Origin: Stappia sp. MMSF_3263
GTDB lineage: Bacteria; Pseudomonadota; Alphaproteobacteria; Rhizobiales; Stappiaceae
Direction: 5' to 3'
DNA length: 64,000 bases
NCBI RefSeq assembly: GCF_030733745.1
Contig: NZ_JASHIK010000009.1
Location: 62,001-126,000 of the forward strand
Shown one piece after another: positions 1-7,862 of the stretch (positions are counted from its first letter, which is position 1; each line of letters opens with the position of its first letter). The notes under the pieces are model-generated. The model made no database searches and had not been told where the DNA came from. It saw nothing but the letters and a program-made list of their open reading frames with translations. The position numbers were made by a program, and so were the translations under genes.

Positions 1-371
1 GGACGCTGGAATATTCGCAGCGCCTGCGCGACCGGCACCGCGCCGTGCTGGCGACGCCCGACCGCTCCTGCGGCCGGCGGCTCTATGACGAGGCGCTTGC
101 CGGCGGGGCAAGGGCGCTCGGCCGCGACAGCGGCGCGATCCGCCCCGGTGCCTTCGCCGACCTGGTCGCGCTCGATGCCGGGGCTCTGCATCTGGAGGGG
201 CTTTCCGGCGACACGCTGCTCGATGCCTGGATCTTCGCCGGCGACGATAGGCTGGTCGCGGATGTCTGGTCGGCCGGCCGCCATCTGGTGACGAACGGCC
301 GCCACATCGCCCGCGACGCGATCGAGGCGGGCTATCGCCGCGCCATGAAGAGCCTGAGGCAGAGCCTTTGA
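1..371 (+). CDS. hutF: Formimidoylglutamate deiminase, C-terminal part (cut by window edge)
   Basis: Only the last ~122 codons are present; the in-frame reading starts at base 3 and the 5' part lies outside the window. The visible tail has the closing features of the amidohydrolase superfamily: a RPGAFADLVALD segment (the late beta-sandwich returning after the TIM barrel) and a WSAGRHLVTNGRH stretch typical of HutF/guanine-deaminase-like enzymes. HutF hydrolyses N-formimidoyl-L-glutamate to N-formyl-L-glutamate and ammonia in histidine catabolism. The assignment rests on these motifs plus the directly following hutC, whose TTG start overlaps the hutF stop. Another amidohydrolase is possible, but the hutC neighbour makes HutF the best call. 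Confidence 0.8.
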   Translation, partial: TLEYSQRLRDRHRAVLATPDRSCGRRLYDEALAGGARALGRDSGAIRPGAFADLVALDAGALHLEGLSGDTLLDAWIFAGDDRLVADVWSAGRHLVTNGRHIARDAIEAGYRRAMKSLRQSL

Positions 372-1117
372 CGCGGCAACCGACCGGCGCGGAAGACGGT
401 GTGGCGGGGGCGGTCGCCGAGGCCCGCATGCCGGTCTCCTTCCGCACCATCAAGGCGGAGATCCTCAAGCGCATCCATGCCAGGGTGTGGCTGCCAGGCG
501 AGCTGATCCCGGGCGAGGAGGATCTGGCGCGCGAGTTCGGCTGCGCCCGCGTCACCGTCAACCGGGCGCTGCGGGAACTGGCCGAGATCGGCATCATCGA
601 GCGCAAGCGCCGCGCCGGCACGCGCATCGCCGAGCATCCCTTGCGCGAGGCGCGGCTGGAAATTCCGGTGGTGCGCGTCGAGGTCGAGGCGCGCGGCGCC
701 CAGTACCGCTTCTCCATCCTCAGCCGCAAGCGCATGGATGCGCCCGAACCGGTGCGCGCCCGGCTCGACCTGCCGGCCGACGCCGAGATGCTGCATGTGC
801 GCTGCCTGCATTTCGCCGACAACCGGCCCTGGCAGTTCGAGGACCGCTGGATCCATGTCGCCGCCGTGCCCGAGATCGCGCAGGAAAGCTTCGACACGCT
901 CAGCCCGAACGAGTGGCTTGTGAAGAACGCGCCCTTCTCGGAAATGGAGATCGGCCTCAGCGCGGTGGCGGCAGATGCCGAGGAAGCCGCACTTCTGGGG
1001 CTGGAGCGCGGCACGCCGCTCTTCGTTTTCGACCGCACCACATGGCTGCTCGACCAGCCGATCACCCATGTGCGCATGCTGCATCCGCCGGGCTACCGGA
1101 TGGTCTCCCGGTTCTGA
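368..1117 (+). CDS. hutC: HutC-type GntR repressor of histidine utilisation
   Basis: A 249-residue GntR-family regulator. An N-terminal winged helix (about residues 25-90, with the conserved LAREFGCARVTVNRALRELA recognition-helix region) is followed by a UTRA ligand-binding domain (about 105-245). HutC proteins repress hut genes and are released by urocanate. The TTG start at 368 overlaps the upstream hutF stop (TTGA), which suggests translational coupling; an internal ATG at 428 is an alternative start. The last 43 codons, stop codon and a few bases beyond are duplicated at 3577-3716, on the far side of a 2.5-kb insertion. This reading frame itself is intact, so the insertion kept or rebuilt hutC. 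Confidence 0.88.
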   Translation: MTRQPTGAEDGVAGAVAEARMPVSFRTIKAEILKRIHARVWLPGELIPGEEDLAREFGCARVTVNRALRELAEIGIIERKRRAGTRIAEHPLREARLEIPVVRVEVEARGAQYRFSILSRKRMDAPEPVRARLDLPADAEMLHVRCLHFADNRPWQFEDRWIHVAAVPEIAQESFDTLSPNEWLVKNAPFSEMEIGLSAVAADAEEAALLGLERGTPLFVFDRTTWLLDQPITHVRMLHPPGYRMVSRF

Positions 1118-1125
1118 GGGGCGGG
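986..1125 (+). repeat. Left copy of 140-bp direct repeat (hutC 3' end)
   Basis: This copy lies inside hutC and spans its last codons, the TGA stop and the following GGGGCGGG. Aligned base by base with 3577-3716 (offset 2591) it shows five mismatches in 140 bp, at 991, 1027, 1033, 1084 and 1108. All five fall on third codon positions of the hutC frame and none changes an amino acid. Homology stops sharply at both edges. Confidence 0.92.
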
Positions 1126-1174
1126 ATGTCGTCTCACCCGTGTGTGAATCCGGATTGCCCCTTCTCTCGGAACG

Positions 1175-3442
1175 TCACGGCGAGACCGCCAGGGGCGACC
1201 GATACGCACGCCTCGACCCGTCGAAGTCGCGCCGTTCGATCTCGGCTAGAAGCTGGTCTGCCCAGTCGCCGTTGCCTGGCAGGAGCCGTTTCAGCCCGTC
1301 CAGGACTGCTCCGATGGAGTGGTCGCTCGATCCCCACTTGGCGTTGAAGGCGCCGAGTTCCTCAAGAACCAGATCCGCGAAGGCAACGGGCGCCATCGAC
1401 TCCGATGCCGCGTCCAGCAGCCCGAGTTTGTTCCAGAGGGTTTCGACGGGGCCGCAGCCGTCGCTGTAGCGCGTCGCGACCCAAAAGATCCCGAAGCGAT
1501 AGATGTCTGGCGAGGAGTAGCCGTATCTGTCGATATACATCTGGCCAAGGATGTCGGCGGAAAAGATCTCGTGCTCGCCATCCCGGCGTGACAGGTAGGT
1601 GCGAAACACGTCCAGGCAGCTTGCGTCCATGATGACGAGATATTTCATCGCCTGTCCAAGTCCGCCGAACTCGTACCCCGAGGTCGCATCCGTGCCGCCG
1701 GAGATCCCCGTGTAGAAGCTCAAGCCAAGGTCCTTTCGCTCCAGTTCGTCAAGCCAGGTCGTGAGAAGGGTGCGGCAGTCGTGCCGAATGTCCCATACGT
1801 GTTCCAGCGCAAGGTCGAAGAATTCAGCCTCGGTCAGGAGCGTATCTGCGTACCTGAACGTCGGTTCGAAGGTGTGTGAATATTGCGAGCCACCCAGGAT
1901 TTTAGAAAATCTTTTCGAAATGTCCTTGGAAAGTGTTGCGAGTGCTGAGCGGGCCGCCTGCTCTGACAGGTCGGGCAACTCCACTACATGTCCGGTCAGG
2001 TGAAGGGTTTCACGCGTCGTCAGGTCCCTGTTGGTCGTGTCGTCAAGCACAGTAACCCATGCCTCCGCCTCTGACACCCAGACCTCGCGTGTCATCCGCG
2101 ACACGGCTTCCGTCGGGACGTGCAGGATGCAATGCTCATTGCGGATGGTGAACAGGTCCCCGCTGCGCACCACCTCGCGCATGCGGTGGTTCCAGAATCC
2201 GCGCATGCCGGGCTGCTTGCACCGGTCGGAGCCCTCGAAGCGAACAAGGGGCGAGACGGACCCGTCCATGCCGATCCGGCGCAGGCCGTCGGCATGGGTG
2301 AGCCACAGCGCTTCGCCGGACGTCTCCCAGGCGCTTTGCCAGAGCCAGTGTTGGCGCTTAAAGGTCTCCTCAAGCTTCTTGAAGAACATTTGGAAGAGAC
2401 GCCCTGGCGGCTGGGTGAGGTCTTCCGGCTGGTGGCGGTAGAACGGCTTGTCGAGATGCGCGAGCATGGCGCTTGCCTGCATCCATCGCTTCGCCTCCGC
2501 CGCGTCTGCGATCTCCAACCAGAAGACCTCAAGATCTCGCACAAGATCTCCGCTCTGCAGGTCCCAAAGCTCGAAGCTCATCAGGAACCGGTCCTTGCCA
2601 TCGTTACGGAGGTCCGGATGCCGATATGCTTTGCGCTTGCCGCGCAGACTGTTGAACAGATCGGCAGCCAGCGATGCATTCTGATGCGGGATCTGTTTGA
2701 AATTCTGGCGCAAGGCCCACCTCCCGGTCGGGTCGGCGCTGACGAATTCTTGACGCAAGGAATACTCATAGCATTTGTCGATCTCGAGGCGCTGGATCGT
2801 CCTGTTCGAGATGTCGAGGACATAGAGACCGGTTCTTTCGGCAAGGTCGTCGGGGTTGAGCAGGGATCGATTATCGTAGATCTCGTTTTCATACCAAGCA
2901 GTAACGATCATTCCGTCGGCACGTTCGCGTACGAAATCAGCAAAGCGCGGACAGTCGAAATACGGTTCGGTGGTGTCGACCGGCCGTGACGCTCCCCGAT
3001 GTCTCGAATTGAAGCGTTCCTGTTCGGCCTGCGGCATCTCCTGTATGTTCATAAGGCTTCCGACGGGGCCATTCCACAACACCGCGTCGGCCTGAAAGAT
3101 CGTCGAGAGATCCCGGTCGCTCACCAGCAGGATCTCGTAGGTTCCCATGAGCGCGATCGCACCATGGGCCGGGCATCGGACCATGTCCTTGACCAGGCTG
3201 CCTGCTCTAAAGATCTTCGAGATAGAACGTGAATGAAGATGGTTTCCCGTTCTCCCGTTCATTATAGATAAGCTTGAGTTCTGTCCAAGACAGATCACTC
3301 TGTTCTCGTCGAGAGGAATAGATCTCTCAATCTGTTCTTTTGGGAATGGCTTGTGAAGGAATGTGTGCTTCGTGTTCAGGTCGATGACTTGAGCAAATCC
3401 GCAATAGTCGATCTCACTGCTTTGTTTCCGGATGTCGAGCAT
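1175..3442 (-). CDS. Unrecognised 755-residue protein on an insertion at hutC
   Basis: I do not recognise the family. The protein is acidic to neutral, with no signal peptide and no clear membrane segment, so it is probably cytoplasmic. The first ~330 residues alternate short hydrophobic beta-like strands with polar turns and WDLQSGD/VLDISNR-type phrases, suggesting a degenerate beta-propeller. The last ~200 residues look mainly helical, with a Gly-rich SGGTDATSGYEFGG turn. The ATG at 3442 has a GAGG four to five bases upstream. Base composition is visibly less GC-rich than the flanking genes and codon use is more mixed, which fits horizontal transfer. The gene stands alone between two copies of the hutC 3' end. 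A defence, toxin-immunity or sensing role is conceivable, but nothing in the sequence decides it. Confidence 0.8.
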   Translation of the reverse strand: MLDIRKQSSEIDYCGFAQVIDLNTKHTFLHKPFPKEQIERSIPLDENRVICLGQNSSLSIMNGRTGNHLHSRSISKIFRAGSLVKDMVRCPAHGAIALMGTYEILLVSDRDLSTIFQADAVLWNGPVGSLMNIQEMPQAEQERFNSRHRGASRPVDTTEPYFDCPRFADFVRERADGMIVTAWYENEIYDNRSLLNPDDLAERTGLYVLDISNRTIQRLEIDKCYEYSLRQEFVSADPTGRWALRQNFKQIPHQNASLAADLFNSLRGKRKAYRHPDLRNDGKDRFLMSFELWDLQSGDLVRDLEVFWLEIADAAEAKRWMQASAMLAHLDKPFYRHQPEDLTQPPGRLFQMFFKKLEETFKRQHWLWQSAWETSGEALWLTHADGLRRIGMDGSVSPLVRFEGSDRCKQPGMRGFWNHRMREVVRSGDLFTIRNEHCILHVPTEAVSRMTREVWVSEAEAWVTVLDDTTNRDLTTRETLHLTGHVVELPDLSEQAARSALATLSKDISKRFSKILGGSQYSHTFEPTFRYADTLLTEAEFFDLALEHVWDIRHDCRTLLTTWLDELERKDLGLSFYTGISGGTDATSGYEFGGLGQAMKYLVIMDASCLDVFRTYLSRRDGEHEIFSADILGQMYIDRYGYSSPDIYRFGIFWVATRYSDGCGPVETLWNKLGLLDAASESMAPVAFADLVLEELGAFNAKWGSSDHSIGAVLDGLKRLLPGNGDWADQLLAEIERRDFDGSRRAYRSPLAVSP

Positions 3443-3576
3443 TCTGCCTCGCGCTGCAATGAGTGAAAAATCAGTGCCTGTCGATGTGACTTAAAACGCG
3501 CAGGTAAAGAAGCGGTTGCGACTCCAAATTGTGTAGCGGTCGAGGAGGTGGGGCTCGCGTCGATCACCGGTTTCCT

Positions 3577-3716
3577 GCCGCGCTTCTGGGGCTGGAGCGC
3601 GGCACGCCGCTCTTCGTCTTCGATCGCACCACATGGCTGCTCGACCAGCCGATCACCCATGTGCGCATGCTGCACCCGCCGGGCTACCGGATGGTCTCGC
3701 GGTTCTGAGGGGCGGG
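3577..3716 (+). repeat. Right copy of 140-bp direct repeat (displaced hutC 3' end)
   Basis: A detached copy of the hutC C-terminal codons and stop, 96% identical to 986-1125. Upstream of 3577 the same frame reads unrelated residues, so this is a 3' fragment and not a second hutC gene. Because the differences are all synonymous, the two copies appear to have diverged while both encoded a working HutC C-terminus. That fits one copy having arrived from another lineage rather than arising by local duplication. Confidence 0.92.
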
Positions 3717-3724
3717 GGAGCCGA

Positions 3725-4186
3725 TCAGGCTTCAAACCTGATCGGCAGGCTCACACCCTGCCAGGCGAGAATGATGCCCAGGATCACGAGCACCACCGCG
3801 AAGGCGACCGAAGCCCAGAACGAAGGCCAAAAGGAGCGCATGAAGCTTCCCTCCAGCGCCTTCCTGTAGATCACGGGTTCCTGGGTCCTGAGGACCGAAT
3901 TGGCGTATGTCGCGACGATATTGTCGGCCTGGGAGCGGTATCCATCCAGAACGGTATCCGTCTGGCTTCTGGCGAACGCACGAAGCTCGTCGGTGGTCGG
4001 CCTGCGCCCGGCCTCGTGGCGGACCTGCATCGCCCAGTCACGTTTGCTGATCTTGTAGAAACCATATGCAACCAGCCCGACCAGCGTGGCATCGCTGCCA
4101 TCGGCTTCATCGACCAGTTTCTCGAATACGTTGTTGTAGTCGTCGCCTGTCGTTGTGCCTTCAAGCGGCTTTTCCGGCTCCGCCAC
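3725..4186 (-). CDS. Small protein with one C-terminal membrane anchor, function unknown
   Basis: A 153-residue protein. The first ~115 residues are soluble, charged and probably helical (DNVFEKLVDEADGS-like start, several Tyr and Arg). One strong hydrophobic segment follows near residues 122-145 (FWASVAFAVVLVILGIILAW), then a short tail. The likely topology is a cytoplasmic domain held by a C-terminal anchor. The start overlaps the end of the small gene at 4161-4364 by 26 bases, so the two are probably co-translated. GC content is lower than in the metabolic genes around it. I do not recognise a named family. Confidence 0.7.
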   Translation of the reverse strand: MAEPEKPLEGTTTGDDYNNVFEKLVDEADGSDATLVGLVAYGFYKISKRDWAMQVRHEAGRRPTTDELRAFARSQTDTVLDGYRSQADNIVATYANSVLRTQEPVIYRKALEGSFMRSFWPSFWASVAFAVVLVILGIILAWQGVSLPIRFEA

Positions 4187-4364
4187 GATTGGTCCTCAAT
4201 TTATTGGCCGTCAAAGTCTTCTTCAATTTCTGGTCAGCAATTTTCAGAGCATTTGTATGAATGCTCTTGTTAAGGACGAGGATGTCATCCCCATTGGGCA
4301 TCTCGATATGCCCGAATGCAGCCTTGGAACGTGTCGGAAGGATAACCACACGCTTGATATTCAT
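4161..4364 (-). CDS. Small basic protein, function unknown
   Basis: A 67-codon frame, rich in Lys/Arg/Asn, with an N-terminal MNIKRVVILPTRS and a central PNGDDILVLNKSIH stretch. It overlaps the start of the membrane-anchored protein gene downstream (4186) by 26 bases in another frame, and both read on the minus strand. The bicistronic layout and lack of stops support it as a gene. The short length and absence of recognisable motifs keep confidence moderate. It could act with the membrane protein. Confidence 0.5.
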   Translation of the reverse strand: MNIKRVVILPTRSKAAFGHIEMPNGDDILVLNKSIHTNALKIADQKLKKTLTANKLRTNRGGAGKAA

Positions 4365-4741
4365 GTTTTATTCGCTCCTGACGCAGGATCACGCAACAGG
4401 GTTGCGTTGCTCTTCCACGATTGGCCAGCGCCGTTCTTTGAAATGTGGCTCTCATCTGCGTCGCCGTCAATACGGTGTTGGGGCAACCAGCCTCACCGAA
4501 CTGTATCAAGGAAAGCTGCGGGAACGCACGCGTAGCCATGACTTCCCGTTGACGTTTGCGCATTCGCGGGCATAATCGTTTACATCATAAACGACCTGAC
4601 GCGATCCGCCGGGAGGAGCCGGGGCATCGGGCCAGGACGGACATGAGACGGGAAGCGACGGGCTTGACCGGCCCCGCAGACGGGCGGCAGGCTGCAACCG
4701 CGCGGCGCGCTGGCGCCTTTCGGACATCTTGGGAGGATCAC
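4365..4741. other. Intergenic region between the small-gene pair and the TRAP binding protein gene
   Basis: No convincing gene is seen in these 377 bases; short frames in all phases lack ribosome binding sites and coding character. The left half is AT-richer, like the small genes beside it, and should hold their minus-strand promoter. The right half carries the promoter and palindrome described at 4549-4594, then a GC-rich leader ending in a GGGAGGA ribosome binding site at about 4731-4738. Confidence 0.6.
4549..4594 (+). promoter_or_regulatory. Sigma70-type promoter with overlapping operator
   Basis: TTGACG (4549-4554) and CATAAT (4571-4576) are separated by 16 bases, a good housekeeping promoter pointing at the TRAP binding-protein gene. 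Directly after the -10 element is a perfect inverted repeat, TCGTTTA-CATCA-TAAACGA, at 4576-4594. It sits where transcription should start, so a bound repressor would block initiation. The binding factor is unknown; a GntR- or LacI-like regulator would suit the shape. Confidence 0.6.
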
Positions 4742-5776
4742 ATGCTTCGACTGAAACTGCTTGCCGCCGCCGCGACGGCGCTTGCCTGTGCCGGCATCAC
4801 GCCCGCGCTCGCCCAGGAGGTGACGCTGCGCGTCCACCACTTCCTGCCCGCGCCCGCGCCCGTGCCGAAGAACTTCATCACCCCCTGGGCGGAGAAGGTG
4901 ATGGCCGACAGCGGCGGCCGCATCAAGGTCGAGGTCTATCCGGCCATGCAGCTCGGCGGCACGCCGCCCTCGCTCTACGACCAGGCCAAGGACGGCGTCG
5001 TCGACATCGTCTGGACGCTGCCGGGCTACACGCCGGGCCGCTTCCCCGGAACCGAAGCCTTCGAGCTGCCCTTCATGGCGGCCAAGGCCGAGCCGACCAG
5101 CCAGGCCTTCTGGGACTTCTACGAGAAGTATCTCACGGACGAGTTCAAGGACGTGAAGCCGATCGCCGTGCATGTGCACGGCCCCGGCCTGCTGCACGTC
5201 AAGGGCGAGGGTGTTGGCAAGCTGGAGGACATGAGCGGGCTGAAGCTGCGCGGACCCACGCGCCAGACCAACGCGCTGCTCGGCGCGCTCGGCGCGACGC
5301 CGGTCGGCATGCCCGTGCCGGCAATGCCGGAGGCGCTGTCCAAGGGCGTCATCGACGGCACGGTGGTGCCCTGGGAGGTGACGACGCCGCTGAAAGTGGC
5401 CGAGCTCGTCGGCAGCCATACCGATTTCGAGGGTACGCGCGGGCTTTACACCGCGACCTTCGTCTTCGCCATGAACAAGGCGAAATACGACAGCCTGCCG
5501 GACGACCTGAAGAAGGTGATCGACGCCAATTCGGGCCGCGAGATGTCAAAATGGGTCGGCCGCGTCATGGACGAGGGCGATCTGCCGGGCATCAAGGCGG
5601 CGGAAAAGGCCGGCAACACGATCCGCAAGCTGCCGGAAGCCGAGGTCGACCGCTGGAAGGCGGCGGCCGAGCCGGTCGTCGAGGCCTGGATCGCGGAGGT
5701 TTCGGCCAAGGGCTATGACGGCAAGGCCATGGTCGAGGACGCCAAGGCGATGATCGCCAAATACGCCGGCGAATAG
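4742..5776 (+). CDS. TRAP transporter periplasmic substrate-binding protein (DctP family)
   Basis: A 344-residue solute receptor of the TRAP family (family 7 binding proteins). Residues 1-24 form a signal peptide (Lys/Arg, Leu/Ala-rich core, ALAQ|E cleavage). The mature protein shows the family pattern LRVHHFLP near the start, a QLGG ligand-loop region, and LRGPTRQTNALLGALGATPV with the conserved Arg that contacts a carboxylate. It would deliver an organic acid to a DctQ/DctM pair, but neither is next to it here. The ATG at 4742 is preferred over an upstream in-frame ATG (4556) because it follows GGGAGGA and begins the signal peptide. The neighbouring monooxygenase and MarR genes hint at an aromatic or organic-acid substrate; this is weak inference. 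Confidence 0.9.
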   Translation: MLRLKLLAAAATALACAGITPALAQEVTLRVHHFLPAPAPVPKNFITPWAEKVMADSGGRIKVEVYPAMQLGGTPPSLYDQAKDGVVDIVWTLPGYTPGRFPGTEAFELPFMAAKAEPTSQAFWDFYEKYLTDEFKDVKPIAVHVHGPGLLHVKGEGVGKLEDMSGLKLRGPTRQTNALLGALGATPVGMPVPAMPEALSKGVIDGTVVPWEVTTPLKVAELVGSHTDFEGTRGLYTATFVFAMNKAKYDSLPDDLKKVIDANSGREMSKWVGRVMDEGDLPGIKAAEKAGNTIRKLPEAEVDRWKAAAEPVVEAWIAEVSAKGYDGKAMVEDAKAMIAKYAGE

Positions 5777-5855
5777 GCCGAAGCAGGCATCGCGCCGGCC
5801 TGATCGCCGGGGCGATGCCCGCACTGAATTTCTGCGACATTTTGAACATCCGACC

Positions 5856-5879
5856 CGTCCGGCGCGTTTTCGCCGGACG
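5856..5879 (+). terminator. Strong hairpin between TRAP binding protein and monooxygenase genes
   Basis: CGTCCGGCG (5856-5864) pairs perfectly with CGCCGGACG (5871-5879) around a six-base loop. A second stem, GGCATCGC with GCGATGCC (5786-5793 and 5812-5819), lies just after the upstream stop codon. Neither is followed by a run of T, so they may slow RNA decay or act as weak terminators rather than classical ones. Confidence 0.4.
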
Positions 5880-5931
5880 ACGGCGGAGCCGTGCCGGTCG
5901 ATGGCAGGCCGGTTGAAGGAGACACGAGGCC

Positions 5932-7200
5932 ATGACCGTACTCGTCGCCGGTGCCGGCATTGCCGGCCTGACCCTTGCCCTCAGCCTGCACCGCATCGGC
6001 GTGCCGGTGCGCGTCTTCGAGGCGGTCGGTGAAATCCGCCCGCTCGGCGTCGGCATCAACCTGCAGCCGCACGCCGTGCGCGAGCTCGATGAACTGGGGC
6101 TGCTTGCCGGGCTCGACGCGATCGGCCTGAGGACGCGGGAGGTCGCCTATTTCTCCAGCCACGGCCAGCCGGTGTGGTCGGAACCTCGGGGCCTGACCGC
6201 CGGCTACGACTGGCCGCAGTTCTCCATCCATCGCGGCAAGCTGCAGATGCTGCTGCTCGAGACCGTGCGCGAGCGGCTCGGCCCCGATGCCGTCGCCTGC
6301 GGCCGCGCGGTCACCGCCTGGCGCGAGACGGATGACGGCGTCGAGGTCGACCTTGTCGACCGGGAGACGGGGCGGGGCGCCGGCACGGTTTCAGGATCGC
6401 TCTTCGTTGCCGCCGACGGCATCCACTCCTCGGCGCGCGCGGCGCTCTACCCGGACGAGGGGCTGCCGGTGTGGGGTGGCATCGTCATGTGGCGCGGCGT
6501 GACGCGGGGGCCGCGTTTCCTCACCGGCCGCTCGATGGCGATGACCGGCTGCAAGCCGCGCAAGTTCGTCTGCTACCCGATCGAAGACATCGAACTGGAG
6601 GACGGCGCGCCGGGCGCGGTGATCAACTGGATCGCCGACCTGAAGATGGCCGAGGACCATCTGTGGCGGCGCGAGGACTGGAACCGGCCGGGCGATCCGG
6701 CCGACTTCCTGCCGCGCTTCGAAAGCTGGACCTTCGACTGGCTCGACATCCCGGCGGTGATCCGCGCGGCCGATCACATATTCGAGTACCCGATGGTCGA
6801 CCGCGATCCGCTGCCGCGCTGGACCCATGGCCGCATGACGTTGATGGGCGATGCGGCCCACCCGATGTATCCGATCGGCTCCAACGGGGCGAGCCAGGCG
6901 ATCCTCGATGCAAGGGTGCTGACCCGCGAGATCCTGGCGCGGGGGGCCGTGCCGGATGCGCTGGCCGCCTATGAGGCGGAACGGCGCCCGGCGACGGCGG
7001 CCATCGTCCTGGCCAATCGCGCCGACGGTCCCGACAAGGTGCTCGACGTGGTCGAGGAAAGGGCGCCGGAGGGCTTTGCCGATATCGGCGACGTGCTCTC
7101 GCGCGAGGAACTGGAGGAGACGGCCTCGCTCTACAAGCGCCTGGCCGGCTTCGATGTCGGGGCGCTCAACGCCCGCCCGCCCATCGTGCCGGTACGCTGA
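5932..7200 (+). CDS. FAD-dependent aromatic-ring monooxygenase (PhzS / salicylate hydroxylase-like)
   Basis: A 422-residue class A flavoprotein monooxygenase. The N-terminus has the dinucleotide-binding GAGIAGL motif (about residues 7-13) with Glu30 placed to bind ribose. A DG segment (FVAADGIHSSAR, about 160-170) contacts FAD and NADPH, and GDAAHPMYPIGSNGASQAILDA (about 307-328) closes the FAD site. Such enzymes hydroxylate phenolic or N-heteroaromatic acids using NAD(P)H and O2. The residue pattern is closest to PhzS-like flavin-dependent oxidoreductases, but the substrate cannot be read from sequence. The ATG follows GAAGGAG at good distance. A MarR regulator begins two bases after its stop, a common pairing for aromatic catabolism. 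Confidence 0.85.
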   Translation: MTVLVAGAGIAGLTLALSLHRIGVPVRVFEAVGEIRPLGVGINLQPHAVRELDELGLLAGLDAIGLRTREVAYFSSHGQPVWSEPRGLTAGYDWPQFSIHRGKLQMLLLETVRERLGPDAVACGRAVTAWRETDDGVEVDLVDRETGRGAGTVSGSLFVAADGIHSSARAALYPDEGLPVWGGIVMWRGVTRGPRFLTGRSMAMTGCKPRKFVCYPIEDIELEDGAPGAVINWIADLKMAEDHLWRREDWNRPGDPADFLPRFESWTFDWLDIPAVIRAADHIFEYPMVDRDPLPRWTHGRMTLMGDAAHPMYPIGSNGASQAILDARVLTREILARGAVPDALAAYEAERRPATAAIVLANRADGPDKVLDVVEERAPEGFADIGDVLSREELEETASLYKRLAGFDVGALNARPPIVPVR

Positions 7201-7202
7201 CC

Positions 7203-7715
7203 GTGGAAGGGCGGAAGGACGCGGGGCCGGATGGCGGCGGCGAGGCTGCGGGGCGGCTGCGCGAGGACCTCGACTACGGATGTCTCAACGATCTTGTCGG
7301 CCATCTCCTGCGCCATGCCTTCCTGCGCGGCCAGCAGGTCTTCGCCGAGGTCTTCGCCGGCGAGGCCCTGACGCCGCTGCAGTTCATGGTGCTGGAGCTT
7401 GTCGACCGGAACGACGGCATCACCCATGGCGACGTCGCCGCGGCGATGTCCTGCGCGCCGTCGGTGCTGACGACCGCGCTGAAGCCGCTGACCGCCTCGG
7501 GCATGCTCGATCAGGTCACGGTCGCCGGCGACCGGCGCAGGGTCGCCTACCGGCTCTCGCCGGCCGGGCGTCTTCGCTTCCGCCAGGTTCGGCCGTTGAT
7601 CGAGACGGCCGAAGACCGCCTGCTGGACGGTCTGGCTGCGGATGAAAAAGAGGTCCTTGCGAGGATATTGAGACGGGTGTCCGGTAGAAATTCGCAATTG
7701 CGAAACAACCGATAG
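7203..7715 (+). CDS. MarR-family transcriptional regulator
   Basis: A 170-residue protein with a GTG start two bases after the monooxygenase stop. The winged-helix core spans about residues 55-135: GDVAAAMSCAPSVLTTALKPL is the helix-turn-helix and VAGDRRRVAYRLSPAGR is the basic wing with the conserved D-R-R. Helices at both ends would form the dimer. MarR proteins usually repress neighbouring genes until a phenolic ligand binds, so the likely target is the monooxygenase operon. The predicted C-terminus (RNSQLRNNR) is basic. Confidence 0.85.
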   Translation: MEGRKDAGPDGGGEAAGRLREDLDYGCLNDLVGHLLRHAFLRGQQVFAEVFAGEALTPLQFMVLELVDRNDGITHGDVAAAMSCAPSVLTTALKPLTASGMLDQVTVAGDRRRVAYRLSPAGRLRFRQVRPLIETAEDRLLDGLAADEKEVLARILRRVSGRNSQLRNNR

Positions 7716-7862
7716 CAAAACGTTAAATTCTTTGGTGCATCATGCCAAAACCCGCAAGAGGCGTTGCTTCGCCAGTGCCCTTCCACGTTCTGTGCGGTCC
7801 GATCGCTAACACTCGTGCGATTCGTCGAAGGATGGTTGCATGACTGCCGAGGTTGACCTGTC

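Noticed and set aside
986-3716. Insertion sequence or transposon
   Set aside because: No transposase, no terminal inverted repeats and no short target duplication; the flanking repeat is 140 bp of host gene.
3548-4273. Second hutC-like gene or pseudogene after the insertion
   Set aside because: Only the last 43 codons are homologous; upstream codons in that frame are unrelated, so it is a repeat fragment rather than a decayed gene.
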